Source of the DNA: JAIWNK01 sp964453115
Lineage (GTDB): Bacteria; Chloroflexota; Anaerolineae; Anaerolineales; Anaerolineaceae
Reading direction: 5' to 3'
NCBI GenBank assembly: GCA_964453115.1
Contig: CAYVRT010000005.1
Location: 1 to 64,000, forward strand
DNA length: 64,000 nt
This document shows, piece after piece, positions 8,186 to 17,831 of the stretch. The notes under the pieces were generated by a model. The model searched no databases and was not told the origin of the DNA. It saw only the letters and a list, made by a program, of their open reading frames with translations. The position numbers were made by a program, and so were the translations under genes. Position 1 is the stretch's first letter; every line of letters starts with the position of its first letter.

Positions 8186-10090
8186 ATGAACGCAATTGAG
8201 GAAATCAAGTCCCGCATAGACATCGTAGACCTGGTCTCCGAAACGGTCAAACTGCGCAAAACCGGCAAAAATTATTCCGGCTTTTGTCCCTTTCACCCCA
8301 ACTCACGTACTCCAGCCTTCATCGTCTTCCCCGATTCTGGCACCTGGCGCTGTTTTGGGCAATGTAATGAAGGTGGCGACATCTTCCGCTTTGTAATGAA
8401 AAAAGAAGGCTGGGATTTTGGTGAAACGCTGCGTCACCTGGCAGAGCGCGCTGGCGTCACGCTCGAGACCCTCACCCCGCAGAAGCAAGCCGAAGAGGAA
8501 GCCCTTGACCGCTTACACACCCTGCTCGAAGAAGCCCTCATCTACTACCGCTATCACCTCACGCAAACACCGTCCGGGAAAACCGCCCTCGCCTACCTGC
8601 ACAAACGCGGGCTAACAGATGCCACCATTGAAACCTTTGGCCTGGGCTACGCCCCCTCTGGCTGGCAAAACCTGCTCGATTCCTTCACTGCCAAGGGCTA
8701 CACCGCAAACGACCTGCTCAAAGTTGGCCTGATTAGCGAACGACAAACTGGCGGCTATCACGACCGTTTTCGTAACCGCATCACCTTTCCCATTCGCGAT
8801 GCTCTCGGACGCATGACCGGGTTCGGGGCGCGCATCCTCGACCCCGACGATGTGCCAAAATTCCTCAACTCGCCACAAACAGCCCTGTTTGATAAAGGCC
8901 GACTGCTCTATGGTCTGGATGCAGCGCGCAAATCCATTCGCGCCCAGGACCAGGTTGTAATCGTCGAAGGATACCTGGATGTCATTGCCTTGCATCAGGC
9001 CGGGTTCACCAACACCGTCTCGCCAATGGGAACCGCCCTGACCGAAGAGCAGCTACGCCTCCTGAAACGCTTCACCCGCCGCATTGTTCTCGCCCTGGAT
9101 GCCGATGCCGCAGGCGAAAAAGCCACCCTGCGCGGCCTGGAAATTGCTCGGCAGACTCTCGACCGCAGCGAAGAACTCAGCTTCGATGCGCGCGGCCTGT
9201 TACGTCACGAAGCGCGCCTGCAGGCCGATCTGCGCGTCACAACCCTGCCGACCGGCATGGATCCGGATGAAGTTGTGCTACGCGATCCAAAAGAATGGCA
9301 GGATATTCTCGCGGCTGCGCGCCCAATCGTCATTCACGTCATGGAAACCCTGGCCGCCAACCGCGACCTGGAAGACCCCAAAACCAAGAGCGATATTGTC
9401 GCCCAAATACAACCGCTGATTGAGGATGTCCCCGATCCGGTAGAGCGCGATGCCTATCGGCAGCGCCTGGCCCGCTTGCTGCGCATTGACGAACGCGCCC
9501 TGGCACAAACCAGCAGCAGCCCAACCCCAGGTCACCGCCGCCCCAGCCCCCGCCCCCACCCCAGCCGCACACCCACACAGCCCCCCGCAACCCCCGAACG
9601 CCTGAGCCGCGACCTGGAAACGCACGTCCTGCGCCTGCTCCTGCGCCAGCCGGAGGCCATCTATCGCCTCGACCGCGCCCTGCAACGCGCCGGCCTGCAA
9701 CGCTTCACACCCCAGGAACTGGAAATTGGGCCCTATCAAAGCCTGGCTCAACTCATCTTTGCCGCTCTTGAGCAGGAGGAACTTGAAACCTCTGCCTATT
9801 TCGAGCAGCACACCCCAGATGCTCTACAACCCCTGTACCAGGAACTGCTTGCCCCTCTACCGAATGGCGAACCCAACCAGGAAAAAATCCTCAGCGAATT
9901 GGTGCGCTCCATCGAAACACTGCGCATGCTACATGTGCGCGAGAGTTTGCAGCAATTGCGCTTCTTGCAGGAAGAACTGCAAACGCAAGAAGCGTTGGAC
10001 ACGCTTAACCTCTATCAAGAAATGGTGCTGGAATATGCCAGAATGCGCGAACGGCTCGACCAGGCTCTCGGCCAGCAAATTCTGGAATAA
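8186..10090 (+). CDS. dnaG: DNA primase
   Basis: 634 residues. DnaG makes RNA primers at the replication fork. Parts: an N-terminal CHC2 zinc finger (C34, H37, C56, C60) with FCPFH and WRCFGQC; the RNA polymerase core; a TOPRIM domain with IVEGYLDVIAL and ALDADAAGEKA; a Pro-rich linker (about residues 445-470); and a helical C-terminal helicase-interaction region. The last zinc ligands are spaced CX3C instead of the usual CX2C. Although dnaG often sits with rpoD, here rpoD is about 8 kb away on the other strand. No Shine-Dalgarno site precedes the ATG; a -10 hexamer does, suggesting a leaderless transcript. Confidence 0.96.
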   Translation: MNAIEEIKSRIDIVDLVSETVKLRKTGKNYSGFCPFHPNSRTPAFIVFPDSGTWRCFGQCNEGGDIFRFVMKKEGWDFGETLRHLAERAGVTLETLTPQKQAEEEALDRLHTLLEEALIYYRYHLTQTPSGKTALAYLHKRGLTDATIETFGLGYAPSGWQNLLDSFTAKGYTANDLLKVGLISERQTGGYHDRFRNRITFPIRDALGRMTGFGARILDPDDVPKFLNSPQTALFDKGRLLYGLDAARKSIRAQDQVVIVEGYLDVIALHQAGFTNTVSPMGTALTEEQLRLLKRFTRRIVLALDADAAGEKATLRGLEIARQTLDRSEELSFDARGLLRHEARLQADLRVTTLPTGMDPDEVVLRDPKEWQDILAAARPIVIHVMETLAANRDLEDPKTKSDIVAQIQPLIEDVPDPVERDAYRQRLARLLRIDERALAQTSSSPTPGHRRPSPRPHPSRTPTQPPATPERLSRDLETHVLRLLLRQPEAIYRLDRALQRAGLQRFTPQELEIGPYQSLAQLIFAALEQEELETSAYFEQHTPDALQPLYQELLAPLPNGEPNQEKILSELVRSIETLRMLHVRESLQQLRFLQEELQTQEALDTLNLYQEMVLEYARMRERLDQALGQQILE

Positions 10091-10109
10091 AAAACACCGC
10101 CAAAATCTC

Positions 10110-10138
10110 TTGTCCTCAACCCCAGCCTGTGCTAAACT
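10110..10138 (+). promoter_or_regulatory. Promoter of TPR gene, predicted leaderless
   Basis: TTGTCC (10110-10115), 17-base spacer, TAAACT (10133-10138), then only CAAAGT before the ATG at 10145. Confidence 0.7.
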
Positions 10139-10144
10139 CAAAGT

Positions 10145-11953
10145 ATGTCTGCTGAAGAGAAAATGTTCCAGGAGGCCCTTGCGGCCATTCAAAACAATGA
10201 ACCGGCCCGGGCGCGTGACCTGTTCACCCGCCTGTTGCGCATGAACCAGTATGATGCACGCTACTGGCTGTGGATGAGTTCAGTTGTCGAAACGACCAAG
10301 GAACGCATCTACTGTCTGAAACAAGCCCTTGAACTCGACCCCAACAACAGCGATGCCAAACGGGGGCTGATTCTGCTTGGTGTTCTGCCACCTGATGAAA
10401 GCCTGGCAGCCCCCTACCGCGCCCAGCCACGCAAATGGAATGTGCCGTTCGGCGAACAGGCACCCAAGATTACCGCCCGTTCTGCACGTCAAATCGGCAT
10501 CGTCATCGGGTCAATTGCCATGCTCGTCGTGCTACTTGGGCTGGCTGTCACCGGCATCGTCAGCCTCACCCGCCGCCAAACCGCCACCAAAGCTGCTGCC
10601 CGACCGGTCATCACCATTTTTGCCAGCGCCACCCCCACCCCCGATGCTGCCCGCCCCGTTGTGCGCACGCCCACCCCTGCTGGCCCCACACCACCCTGGC
10701 AAGGCCAACCCACCTTTACCCCATCCCCCATTCCCATGCTTACCCCCCATGCTCGCATGGAAGCCTACAGCATTGGCATGCGCGCCTTCCAACGTCAGGA
10801 ATGGGAAAAAGCCATCACAAATTTCAATCAGGTCATTGCCCAGGAACCACAATCTGCCGACTTGCATTACCTGATTGGCGAAATATATCGCTACCAGGGC
10901 GAAACCACCCTGGCCTTTGCATCCTATAACAAAGCCATTCTTGCCGACCCCGGCTACGGCCCCTCCTACCTGGGACGCGCCCGCATTCACATGCTGCGCA
11001 CCCCGCCCAGCCCGCGCGAAGCACGCAGCGACCTGGAAAAGGCCATTCAACTGGCTCCCGACCTGGGCGAAGCCTACCTTGAGCTTGCCATCCTCAAGGC
11101 ACAAAACAACGAACTCCAATCTGCCCTGAGCGATTTGGAAACTGCTGCCAACTACCTGCCCGCCTCACCCTTGCTCTCCCTCACCCGGGCGCAAATTTTG
11201 ATGATTGAAGAAGACTATCAGGCCGCGCTGGATGAAGCCGCAGCTGCTCTGACGCTCGACCCCTCCCTGCTGGAAGCCTATTACTTGCAGGCCCTGGCAC
11301 ATATGGCCCTGGGAGAACCCCGTCAGGCGGTCAACCCGCTCTATTACTACACCACCTACACCACCAATCCAGACCCGGATAGCTGGCTGCTGCTTGCTCA
11401 GGCCTACCTGGCCGACGAAGAAAGTGACCGCGCCCTGGCTGCTCTCGACAAAGCTGCCCAAATCAAACCCGCCTATGACGTCTACTTCCTGCGCGGCGAA
11501 GTTTACATGCAACAGGAAAAGTACGATCTGGCGCTCAAAAATTATGGCTGGGCCTTGGACTGGAACCCGCGCTCTTTTGAGGCCAGCATGGGGCAGGCAC
11601 GTGCCTATTACGCACTTGGCGAATACGGCAATGCCTACGAACAATACAGCGATAGCCGCGCCCTGGCAAAAGATGACAGCGAACGCGCCCTCTTCTTCTA
11701 TGAACGCGCCCTCAGCGCCGAAAAGCTCAACCGCCCCGATGCCGCCATTTATGACTGGATCAACCTGCTTGAGCTGCCCGAAGATGCCATGCCGCCCGAG
11801 GTGCGCACCGAGGCACAGGATCACCTCAGCCGCCTGCACACCTCCACCTGGACACCTCGCCCCAGCCTGACGCCATCCTTCACACCCACACCGCGCAGCA
11901 GCCTGACGCCCACCCCAACCCGCACCCGAACCCCGCGCCCGGCCACTCCCTGA
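10145..11953 (+). CDS. TPR-repeat membrane protein with Thr/Pro-rich linkers
   Basis: 602 residues. An N-terminal cytoplasmic TPR-like segment (about 1-90) precedes a single transmembrane helix (about 118-143, IGIVIGSIAMLVVLLGLAV). A Thr/Pro/Ala linker follows, then at least eight TPR units (about 200-560) with the usual W/L-G-Y-A-P spacing, and a Thr/Pro-rich tail. The TPR array is probably extracytoplasmic and a scaffold for protein contacts. It lies 15 bases before the PBP-like gene, so the two are probably cotranscribed, which suggests a cell-envelope role. Related in design to the genes at 47784, 49040 and 58285. Confidence 0.85.
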   Translation: MSAEEKMFQEALAAIQNNEPARARDLFTRLLRMNQYDARYWLWMSSVVETTKERIYCLKQALELDPNNSDAKRGLILLGVLPPDESLAAPYRAQPRKWNVPFGEQAPKITARSARQIGIVIGSIAMLVVLLGLAVTGIVSLTRRQTATKAAARPVITIFASATPTPDAARPVVRTPTPAGPTPPWQGQPTFTPSPIPMLTPHARMEAYSIGMRAFQRQEWEKAITNFNQVIAQEPQSADLHYLIGEIYRYQGETTLAFASYNKAILADPGYGPSYLGRARIHMLRTPPSPREARSDLEKAIQLAPDLGEAYLELAILKAQNNELQSALSDLETAANYLPASPLLSLTRAQILMIEEDYQAALDEAAAALTLDPSLLEAYYLQALAHMALGEPRQAVNPLYYYTTYTTNPDPDSWLLLAQAYLADEESDRALAALDKAAQIKPAYDVYFLRGEVYMQQEKYDLALKNYGWALDWNPRSFEASMGQARAYYALGEYGNAYEQYSDSRALAKDDSERALFFYERALSAEKLNRPDAAIYDWINLLELPEDAMPPEVRTEAQDHLSRLHTSTWTPRPSLTPSFTPTPRSSLTPTPTRTRTPRPATP

Positions 11954-11968
11954 TCTTTACCCCTGGCT

Positions 11969-14815
11969 ATGCGCCCGCTGCCACTCAAACTCCTGCTGCA
12001 CCGCCGCCATCAACGCCAGACTGGTCACCCCCGTTTGGTTCGCCTTGGCTTTGGCCTGGGCGCCATCCTGGGCCTGTTCTTTGCCGCGGCCCTCATCTTC
12101 ACCAGCCTGGCCTATGTCCAACTCGTGCGCGACCTGCCATCGCTCGACATGCTGCCCCTGCTCCTTGACCGTCAGACTGGTCTCATGCTACAACCCACCC
12201 GCATCTATGACCGAAGCGGTGAAAACCTGCTCCTCAGCCTCGAAAACCCCGGCCTGCCGCGTCGCTTTCTCACCGTAGACCCGAACCAGCCCAATGCCTA
12301 CGACCCCAAGTTAATCCATGCCGTCATCGCCCTTGAACAACCCGATTTTTGGCAAAACCCGGGCTTCGATTTGCAAGCCCTGACCGACCCCCAACCGCAT
12401 ACCATCGCCGAACGGTTGGTTAATGACCTGTTGCTGGAAAATGAAGCGCCCGGGCTTCGACGCAGCCTGCGCATGCGCCTTCTGGCTGCGCAAATCACAA
12501 GTCGCTTTGGCCGCCCACAGGTGCTGGAATGGTATCTCAACAGCGCCGCCTTTGGCCGCTTGACCTATGGCGCCGACAATGCCGCCCGGCTCTACCTGGA
12601 CAAACCCGCCACCGAGCTTGAAATTGCCGATGTTGCCCTGCTGATTGCTGTCATGCAGGCCCCGGCACTCAACCCGCTTGATGCCCCAACCGCAGCGATG
12701 CAAAATCGCCAGGAACTGCTGATGCGCCTGTTGGAACGCGGTGTCATTAGCAGCGAAGATTACTGGCAAGCATTCAATCAGCCAGCCAATTTCAGCCCCG
12801 CCCCCCCGCCTGCCCGTGTGCCAGCACGCGCCTTCTCCAACCTGGTCATCCAGCAGCTTGCCCAACAATTGGGGCGGCAACGGCTGGAACGCGGCGGTCT
12901 CAAGGTTCAAACTACGCTCGATTACGACTTACAGCTCCAGGTCTATTGCAGCTTACAAGCACAATTGCGCCGAATGCAGGGCAAAACCGCCATTCAACCC
13001 GGCCCGCAAACCTGTCAGGCCGCCTTGCTGCTGCCCACCCTGACGGGCAACAACACCTGGCCCAATGGCGCAGCTGCCAGCGCGGTCATCCTCGACCCCA
13101 ACAGTGGCGAAGTGCTTGCGTACGTTGGTGATACCACCCTGCAAGGCGAGGGCGCAGCCCTGCTGCCGCACGACCCCGGCTCGCTCCTGACACCCTTCAT
13201 CAGCATCTCGGCCTTTGCACATGGCCTCAGTCCGGCCACCCTCAGCTGGGATATCCCCCACCCTTCCCCAACCCTGCCCGACAATCTGGATGGCCGCTAC
13301 CACGGCCCATTGCGCTTGCGCACTGCCCTGGCAAACGATTACCTGGCTCCTTTTCAACAACTGCTAGAACAACTGGGCGGCAAAGACACCTGGCGCAGCC
13401 TGGAAGCCCTGGGGCTGGGCAACCTGGCGCAAGCCCCCCAACCCGAGAATGTTCTGGCGGGCGGTGAACGAATCTCTCCGCTCGATTTGTCGCAGGCATA
13501 TGCCATTCTTGCCAGCCAGGGTCAGCGCAGCGGCCAACGAACTACCGCCCACCCCCTCCCCCAACCCATCACCATCCTGCACATTGAGGATAGCCAGGGC
13601 CATATTCTGCTTGAGTCTCCGCCACGCGCCCAGGTTGCGGTCCTCAGCCCACCGCTTGCCCACCTTGTCCACGACATGCTCAGCGATGAAGCTGCCCGCT
13701 GGCCGACCCTGGGTTTTCCCAATGCGCTGGAAATTGGCCGCCCTGCAGGCGCCAAAATTGGTCGCAGCAGCGATGGCAGCCAGGTCTGGGCCGCCGGATA
13801 CACCCCGCAGCGCAGCATGGTCATTTGGGTTGGGTTGCCCCAGGCTGAAACACAGCCATTGGATGTGCGCCTGCCCGCCGGAATCTGGCACGCACTGATG
13901 CTGCACAGCCACCAAAACTTGCCCGTCCAAGACTGGCAACAGCCGGAAGGCCTGGTCAGCCTGGAAGTATGCGAAACCTCTGGTCTGCTACCCACCCGTG
14001 CCTGCCCCAACACCATCAACGAAATCTTCATCCTCGGCAATGAGCCAGTCAGCGCCGATACCCTCTACCGCACCTACACCATCAACCGCGAGACAAACCG
14101 CCTGGCAACCATCTTCACCCCACCGGCCCTGGTTGAAGAACGCACCTATCTGGTTGTGCCGCCCGAGGCACAAGCCTGGGCAAGCAGCGCCAACCTGCCC
14201 AGCCCGCCCCAATCCTACGACGCCATCCTTGCACCCTCGCCCAATCCACAAGTGCAGTTCACCCGTCCAGCACTGTTTGCCTATGCCAGCGGCACACTGG
14301 ATCTGCAAGGCACCGCAAGTGGGCCGGGTTTCCGCTCCTACAGCCTCCAGGTTGGTCAAGGCATCAATCCACAATCCTGGTTACAAATTGGCAGCGAGCA
14401 AAGCACGCCGATTGAGGAAGGCCTTTTGGGCCAATGGGACACAACCCAAGTTCCAGATGGCCTGTATGCCGTGCGGTTGCTGGTCGTTCGCCAAAATGCC
14501 CAGGCCGAAAACGCCATCATCCAGCTCACTGTGGATAACACAGCGCCTCTGGTCTCCATTCTTTCGCCCGCTACCGCCCAATCCATTACTGCCAATGAAC
14601 GTCAAATGACCCTGCTTGCTGATGTACAGGAAAGTGTTGGCATTCGGCATGTTGAATGGTGGATGGATGGAAAACTGATTGGACAGCTCAACCAGCCACC
14701 ATTCAGCCTGCCCTGGGATGCCCCCCCCGGCGAACACACGTTGCAAGTACGCGCCTATGACCTGGCTGGCAACGAGGGCGTTTCTTCCACCATTTCTTTC
14801 AACGTTCAGCGTTAG
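11969..14815 (+). CDS. Class A penicillin-binding-protein homologue with degraded glycosyltransferase and transpeptidase motifs
   Basis: 948 residues. Basic N-terminus, one transmembrane helix (about 27-52), a GT51-like region (about 70-265), a transpeptidase-like region (about 310-650) and a C-terminal Ig-like region (about 730-948). Family landmarks such as VLEWYLN, GADNAARLYL, RIYDRSGE and WVGLP make homology clear. By eye the catalytic residues are mostly gone: the ED of GT51 motif 1 reads E123-Q, the STITQQL motif reads HTIAERL, the second GT51 glutamate aligns with M169; SxxK reads S405-LL-T408, SxN reads D457-Y-L459, and KTG reads K596-I-G. It may be a structural or regulatory pseudo-enzyme. 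Follows the TPR gene closely. An alignment is needed to be sure of each position. Confidence 0.87.
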   Translation: MRPLPLKLLLHRRHQRQTGHPRLVRLGFGLGAILGLFFAAALIFTSLAYVQLVRDLPSLDMLPLLLDRQTGLMLQPTRIYDRSGENLLLSLENPGLPRRFLTVDPNQPNAYDPKLIHAVIALEQPDFWQNPGFDLQALTDPQPHTIAERLVNDLLLENEAPGLRRSLRMRLLAAQITSRFGRPQVLEWYLNSAAFGRLTYGADNAARLYLDKPATELEIADVALLIAVMQAPALNPLDAPTAAMQNRQELLMRLLERGVISSEDYWQAFNQPANFSPAPPPARVPARAFSNLVIQQLAQQLGRQRLERGGLKVQTTLDYDLQLQVYCSLQAQLRRMQGKTAIQPGPQTCQAALLLPTLTGNNTWPNGAAASAVILDPNSGEVLAYVGDTTLQGEGAALLPHDPGSLLTPFISISAFAHGLSPATLSWDIPHPSPTLPDNLDGRYHGPLRLRTALANDYLAPFQQLLEQLGGKDTWRSLEALGLGNLAQAPQPENVLAGGERISPLDLSQAYAILASQGQRSGQRTTAHPLPQPITILHIEDSQGHILLESPPRAQVAVLSPPLAHLVHDMLSDEAARWPTLGFPNALEIGRPAGAKIGRSSDGSQVWAAGYTPQRSMVIWVGLPQAETQPLDVRLPAGIWHALMLHSHQNLPVQDWQQPEGLVSLEVCETSGLLPTRACPNTINEIFILGNEPVSADTLYRTYTINRETNRLATIFTPPALVEERTYLVVPPEAQAWASSANLPSPPQSYDAILAPSPNPQVQFTRPALFAYASGTLDLQGTASGPGFRSYSLQVGQGINPQSWLQIGSEQSTPIEEGLLGQWDTTQVPDGLYAVRLLVVRQNAQAENAIIQLTVDNTAPLVSILSPATAQSITANERQMTLLADVQESVGIRHVEWWMDGKLIGQLNQPPFSLPWDAPPGEHTLQVRAYDLAGNEGVSSTISFNVQR

Positions 14816-15519
14816 GGATAAGCCCGCGTGGCGGTTGCTTCAGGCGTGGAGGGCGGCGGATAGCCAGAAGTTGGCGTGGGTGGCGGTGGATAGCCAGAAG
14901 TTGGCGTGGGTGGCGACGAAGGCGTATTGGTTGGTGGCGGCAGCGGTGTATTCGTCTGCGATGGCAAATAGCCAGAAGTCGGCGTTGGAAAGGAAGGCTG
15001 TGTAATCGTTGGCAGCAGTGGTGTCGCGCTTGCGGCCTGCGTGCGGGTTGGCGTGATGAAAGGACTATTGGTATGGCTGGGTAAAAAGCCCGTTGGCGTC
15101 CGTGTTGGCGTGCGCAACACAGGCAGGGTGAGGGTGACAAGCACAGGTGCCGTCTGGGATACCGTTGCGGTCATTCCATCTGGCGTAACAGTCCAAACCA
15201 ACAGGGTGGGAGTTGCAGCAGCCTGACCGGTGGCCGTCGGCACCGGTGTCAAGAACCAGTCTGTTGGCAACCCGCCTCCCGCATCGTTCAACACATCCTG
15301 CAAAAACCAGGCCTGCATTGCCTGCATCCGCTGCCCTTTAGGGTCTGCGCTGTAATCAGCTGCGAATGGCGACTGAACCGAAAACCCCAAAAAGCGCGCC
15401 CCTCTCGTCAGCCACAGTTCCGGGTTTAAAACAATCAACCCCAGAGCTAACAAGCCAGCCAAGACAGCCACAAGTACCATCAGCCGCCAATAAGGATCGC
15501 GCTGTTCCATCCACTTCAC
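14812..15519 (-). CDS. Membrane-anchored Thr/Pro-rich protein
   Basis: 235 residues. A short cytoplasmic N-terminus, one transmembrane helix (about 12-31), a small region of about 70 residues with WFLQDVLND, and a long Thr/Pro/Ser tail ending in tandem TSGYPPPPTP-type units. The tail resembles wall-spanning or surface linkers. Start is GTG 15519 with AAAGGA upstream; an ATG at 15510 is also possible. It is convergent with the PBP-like gene and overlaps its last bases. Reduced sequence complexity makes function unreadable. Confidence 0.7.
   Translation of the reverse strand: MKWMEQRDPYWRLMVLVAVLAGLLALGLIVLNPELWLTRGARFLGFSVQSPFAADYSADPKGQRMQAMQAWFLQDVLNDAGGGLPTDWFLTPVPTATGQAAATPTLLVWTVTPDGMTATVSQTAPVLVTLTLPVLRTPTRTPTGFLPSHTNSPFITPTRTQAASATPLLPTITQPSFPTPTSGYLPSQTNTPLPPPTNTPSSPPTPTSGYPPPPTPTSGYPPPSTPEATATRAYP
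14853..14912. repeat. Two tandem 30-bp coding repeats
   Basis: Copies at 14853-14882 and 14883-14912 differ at one base and encode the TSGYPPP-TP unit of the Thr/Pro-rich protein. A decayed copy lies near 14965. The period is a multiple of three, so repeat-number change keeps the frame. Confidence 0.85.
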
Positions 15520-15548
15520 TGCTACAACCTGTTTCCTTTCACCATTTC

Positions 15549-15577
15549 AGTATACCTGTGATTGGTGAACAAAGCAA
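15549..15577 (-). promoter_or_regulatory. Promoter of the Thr/Pro-rich protein
   Basis: On the minus strand TTGCTT (15572-15577), a 17-base spacer and TATACT (15549-15554), about 29 bases before the GTG at 15519. Confidence 0.65.
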
Positions 15578-15591
15578 ATTACAAACACTTT

Positions 15592-17817
15592 TCAAAGTGC
15601 CAGATTCGGAGGCCTGGTAGAAGTCTGTTGACCTGGATTGAGGCGATAGACCAGCAACTCTTCCTCGCGCCCGCGAATCTTCTGCGGGCCAAGCGCCTCA
15701 ATTTGCAAATCGCGTCCATATTCCCCCAACGCCTCGAGCGTATAAATGCTCAACAACACCCCATTGCCTGCACACAGGTCGCGGGTCAGGCTCTCAATGC
15801 GTTGAGTTGTGTTCACCGTATCACCAATGATTGTGTAATGCAACCGGTCTCGGCTGCCAAGTCCACCAGCCATCACCACCCCGGTATGAATGCCAACGCC
15901 GGTAATCATCGGCGGCTCGCCGCGTCGTCGGCGCGCCTGGTTTAGCTGTTCAATTGCAGTCAACATCTCCAACGCCGTCTCAACTGCGGCCTGAGCGCTG
16001 CGTTTGGGGCTGGTCATGCGCGGCAAAATGCCAAAGAAGGCCAGCATTGCATCGCCATCAAACTTGTTCACCACCCCACCATGAGCCACCACGATTGGCA
16101 CCAGCACACCAAAATACTCATTCAACCACTCAAAAATTTTGGCCGGGTCAGCCTTTTCAGAAAGGCTGGTAAAGCCGCGAATATCGGTCATCAAAACCGT
16201 TGCAACCGCCTCCTGACCTTCCAGGCGCAGGTTGCCCGAGCCAAATGTTTGCCGCAGCTGTTCGCGCACCTCTGGTGAAACCGTCCGCCCCAGCAAGTCG
16301 CGGTACATTGAACCTTCCTGCAACCCGGCCACCATTGAATTAAAGGAATGCGCCAGCACCGCCACCTCATCATCCCCCTTCACATCCACCTTCACCTCCA
16401 GGTTGCCAAGCGCCACCTCGCGCGAAACCCGCACCAGGCGTTGCAACGGATTGGTAATCAGGCTCGCCAAATATACCCCCACCACAACAACCAGCAGCAC
16501 CCCCGCCACAATCACGACAAAGATTTGTACCCTCGTCAGCGTGCTGGCACGAATCAGGAAGGTCTGCGTAAGCGAAACGCCCATCAACCCCAGGTCCATC
16601 CCACCGCGCGCCTCCCAAACCCCCAACAATTCGGTATACTGCAAGGTAGAAATCGGCCAGGTGCGCGTCAGGCTATCCTCATTTTGGCGGGCAACCAGGT
16701 CATATATCTGACTGCTCGCCACAGCATAAGCTTCGCGCGGCGTAAAAACCGTCGAAGCCATTGGCTGCCCATTGAAATCATAAAGGGTCACATCCCCCAA
16801 CATTTGCTGCTTCATCTGCGCTGCCAGGGTTGGCAGCGACTTACCCACCAACACCACGCCCACCTGTTGGCCGTTAAGATCAAACACCGGGCCAGAAACA
16901 TAGAAATAATTTCCCCAGGGCGGTTGCACAACACCGGCAAATTTATCGCCGCGTGCATCCACTGCCCCCTGCAATGTTAATTGCACAAACGGATAGGTTT
17001 GAAAATCGCTCCCACCCGTGCTAAACGTATAATTGCCCACAGCCTGTCCCGGCACCTGACGCATCGAGAGGATACTTGCGCCCTGCATATCCAGCACTTC
17101 AATGGCCTCTTCATCTGTATTCAATGCCAGCGGCAGAATGAGTGCCCGCAGCCCATCTGCATCCCGCGCCTGCAATTGCTCAGCCACGCCCTGCGTGTTG
17201 GCAATCAAACGCAGGCTGCTCAACAACCGGTCTTCCTCGCCCACCATCCAATCGGCTGCCTGCACCCGTGTGGCAAGCAGTTGGTTATAAAAGCGCTCCT
17301 GCGCCGTCTCAAGCAACACCTGGCTGACCACATAACCAGCCGCCAAAGCCAGCACAAAAGCCAGCACAAGGTAAGGCAGCGTAATCTTATACCGCACCGG
17401 TGTGCGCACACGGGGCGCCTGGCTAACGCTGCTCGCGGCCACTGGCTGCGTCGTTTGCGTCTTCTCTTCCAGTCGGTCAAGCGTTTGTTGAATCCACTCC
17501 ATTTTATAGGGCTGCCGCAAAAAGACGCGCACCCCCTGCGCTTTGGCCTGTATCTCCCGCTGCACATCCGGGTGACGGCTGGTCACAACCACCTTCACTT
17601 CCGAAATGCGCCGAACGCGGCGGATAAAATCGAGCCAGGTATTGTCTGGATAATGCAAATCAACGAACAACAAATGCGGCTTGACCTGCTCAGCCAGTGC
17701 CTCGGCTTGCCCCAAATCCCAGGCCGACCATACCTCATCCCCACGGTCTTTGAAGAATCGAACCAGAGACTGCGCATTCTGCATATCCTGCTGAACCACC
17801 AATACTCGCAGCGCCAC
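15592..17817 (-). CDS. Class III adenylate cyclase with receiver, extracytoplasmic sensor and HAMP domains
   Basis: 741 residues. Order: N-terminal response-regulator receiver (about 1-120, phosphoacceptor D53 in FVDLHYPD), transmembrane helix (about 152-172), extracytoplasmic sensor, second helix (about 428-452), HAMP, and class III cyclase (about 540-720). Cyclase motifs: metal-binding D in TDIRGFTSLS and in FDGDAMLAFFG, the adenine-selecting lysine in NKFDGD, and IIGDTVNTTQRIE, so cAMP is the likely product. In the receiver the conserved lysine near the end (usually KP) reads QP, so it may not be phosphorylated normally. The gene starts 14 bases after the rpoD stop and probably shares its transcript. 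Confidence 0.9.
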   Translation of the reverse strand: MALRVLVVQQDMQNAQSLVRFFKDRGDEVWSAWDLGQAEALAEQVKPHLLFVDLHYPDNTWLDFIRRVRRISEVKVVVTSRHPDVQREIQAKAQGVRVFLRQPYKMEWIQQTLDRLEEKTQTTQPVAASSVSQAPRVRTPVRYKITLPYLVLAFVLALAAGYVVSQVLLETAQERFYNQLLATRVQAADWMVGEEDRLLSSLRLIANTQGVAEQLQARDADGLRALILPLALNTDEEAIEVLDMQGASILSMRQVPGQAVGNYTFSTGGSDFQTYPFVQLTLQGAVDARGDKFAGVVQPPWGNYFYVSGPVFDLNGQQVGVVLVGKSLPTLAAQMKQQMLGDVTLYDFNGQPMASTVFTPREAYAVASSQIYDLVARQNEDSLTRTWPISTLQYTELLGVWEARGGMDLGLMGVSLTQTFLIRASTLTRVQIFVVIVAGVLLVVVVGVYLASLITNPLQRLVRVSREVALGNLEVKVDVKGDDEVAVLAHSFNSMVAGLQEGSMYRDLLGRTVSPEVREQLRQTFGSGNLRLEGQEAVATVLMTDIRGFTSLSEKADPAKIFEWLNEYFGVLVPIVVAHGGVVNKFDGDAMLAFFGILPRMTSPKRSAQAAVETALEMLTAIEQLNQARRRRGEPPMITGVGIHTGVVMAGGLGSRDRLHYTIIGDTVNTTQRIESLTRDLCAGNGVLLSIYTLEALGEYGRDLQIEALGPQKIRGREEELLVYRLNPGQQTSTRPPNLAL

Positions 17818-17831
17818 AGTTCACTCTCCCA

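Noticed and set aside
14820..14990. Repeat-rich stretch considered as a CRISPR-like array
   Set aside because: The repeats are tandem without spacers, in frame, and encode a Thr/Pro-rich tail.
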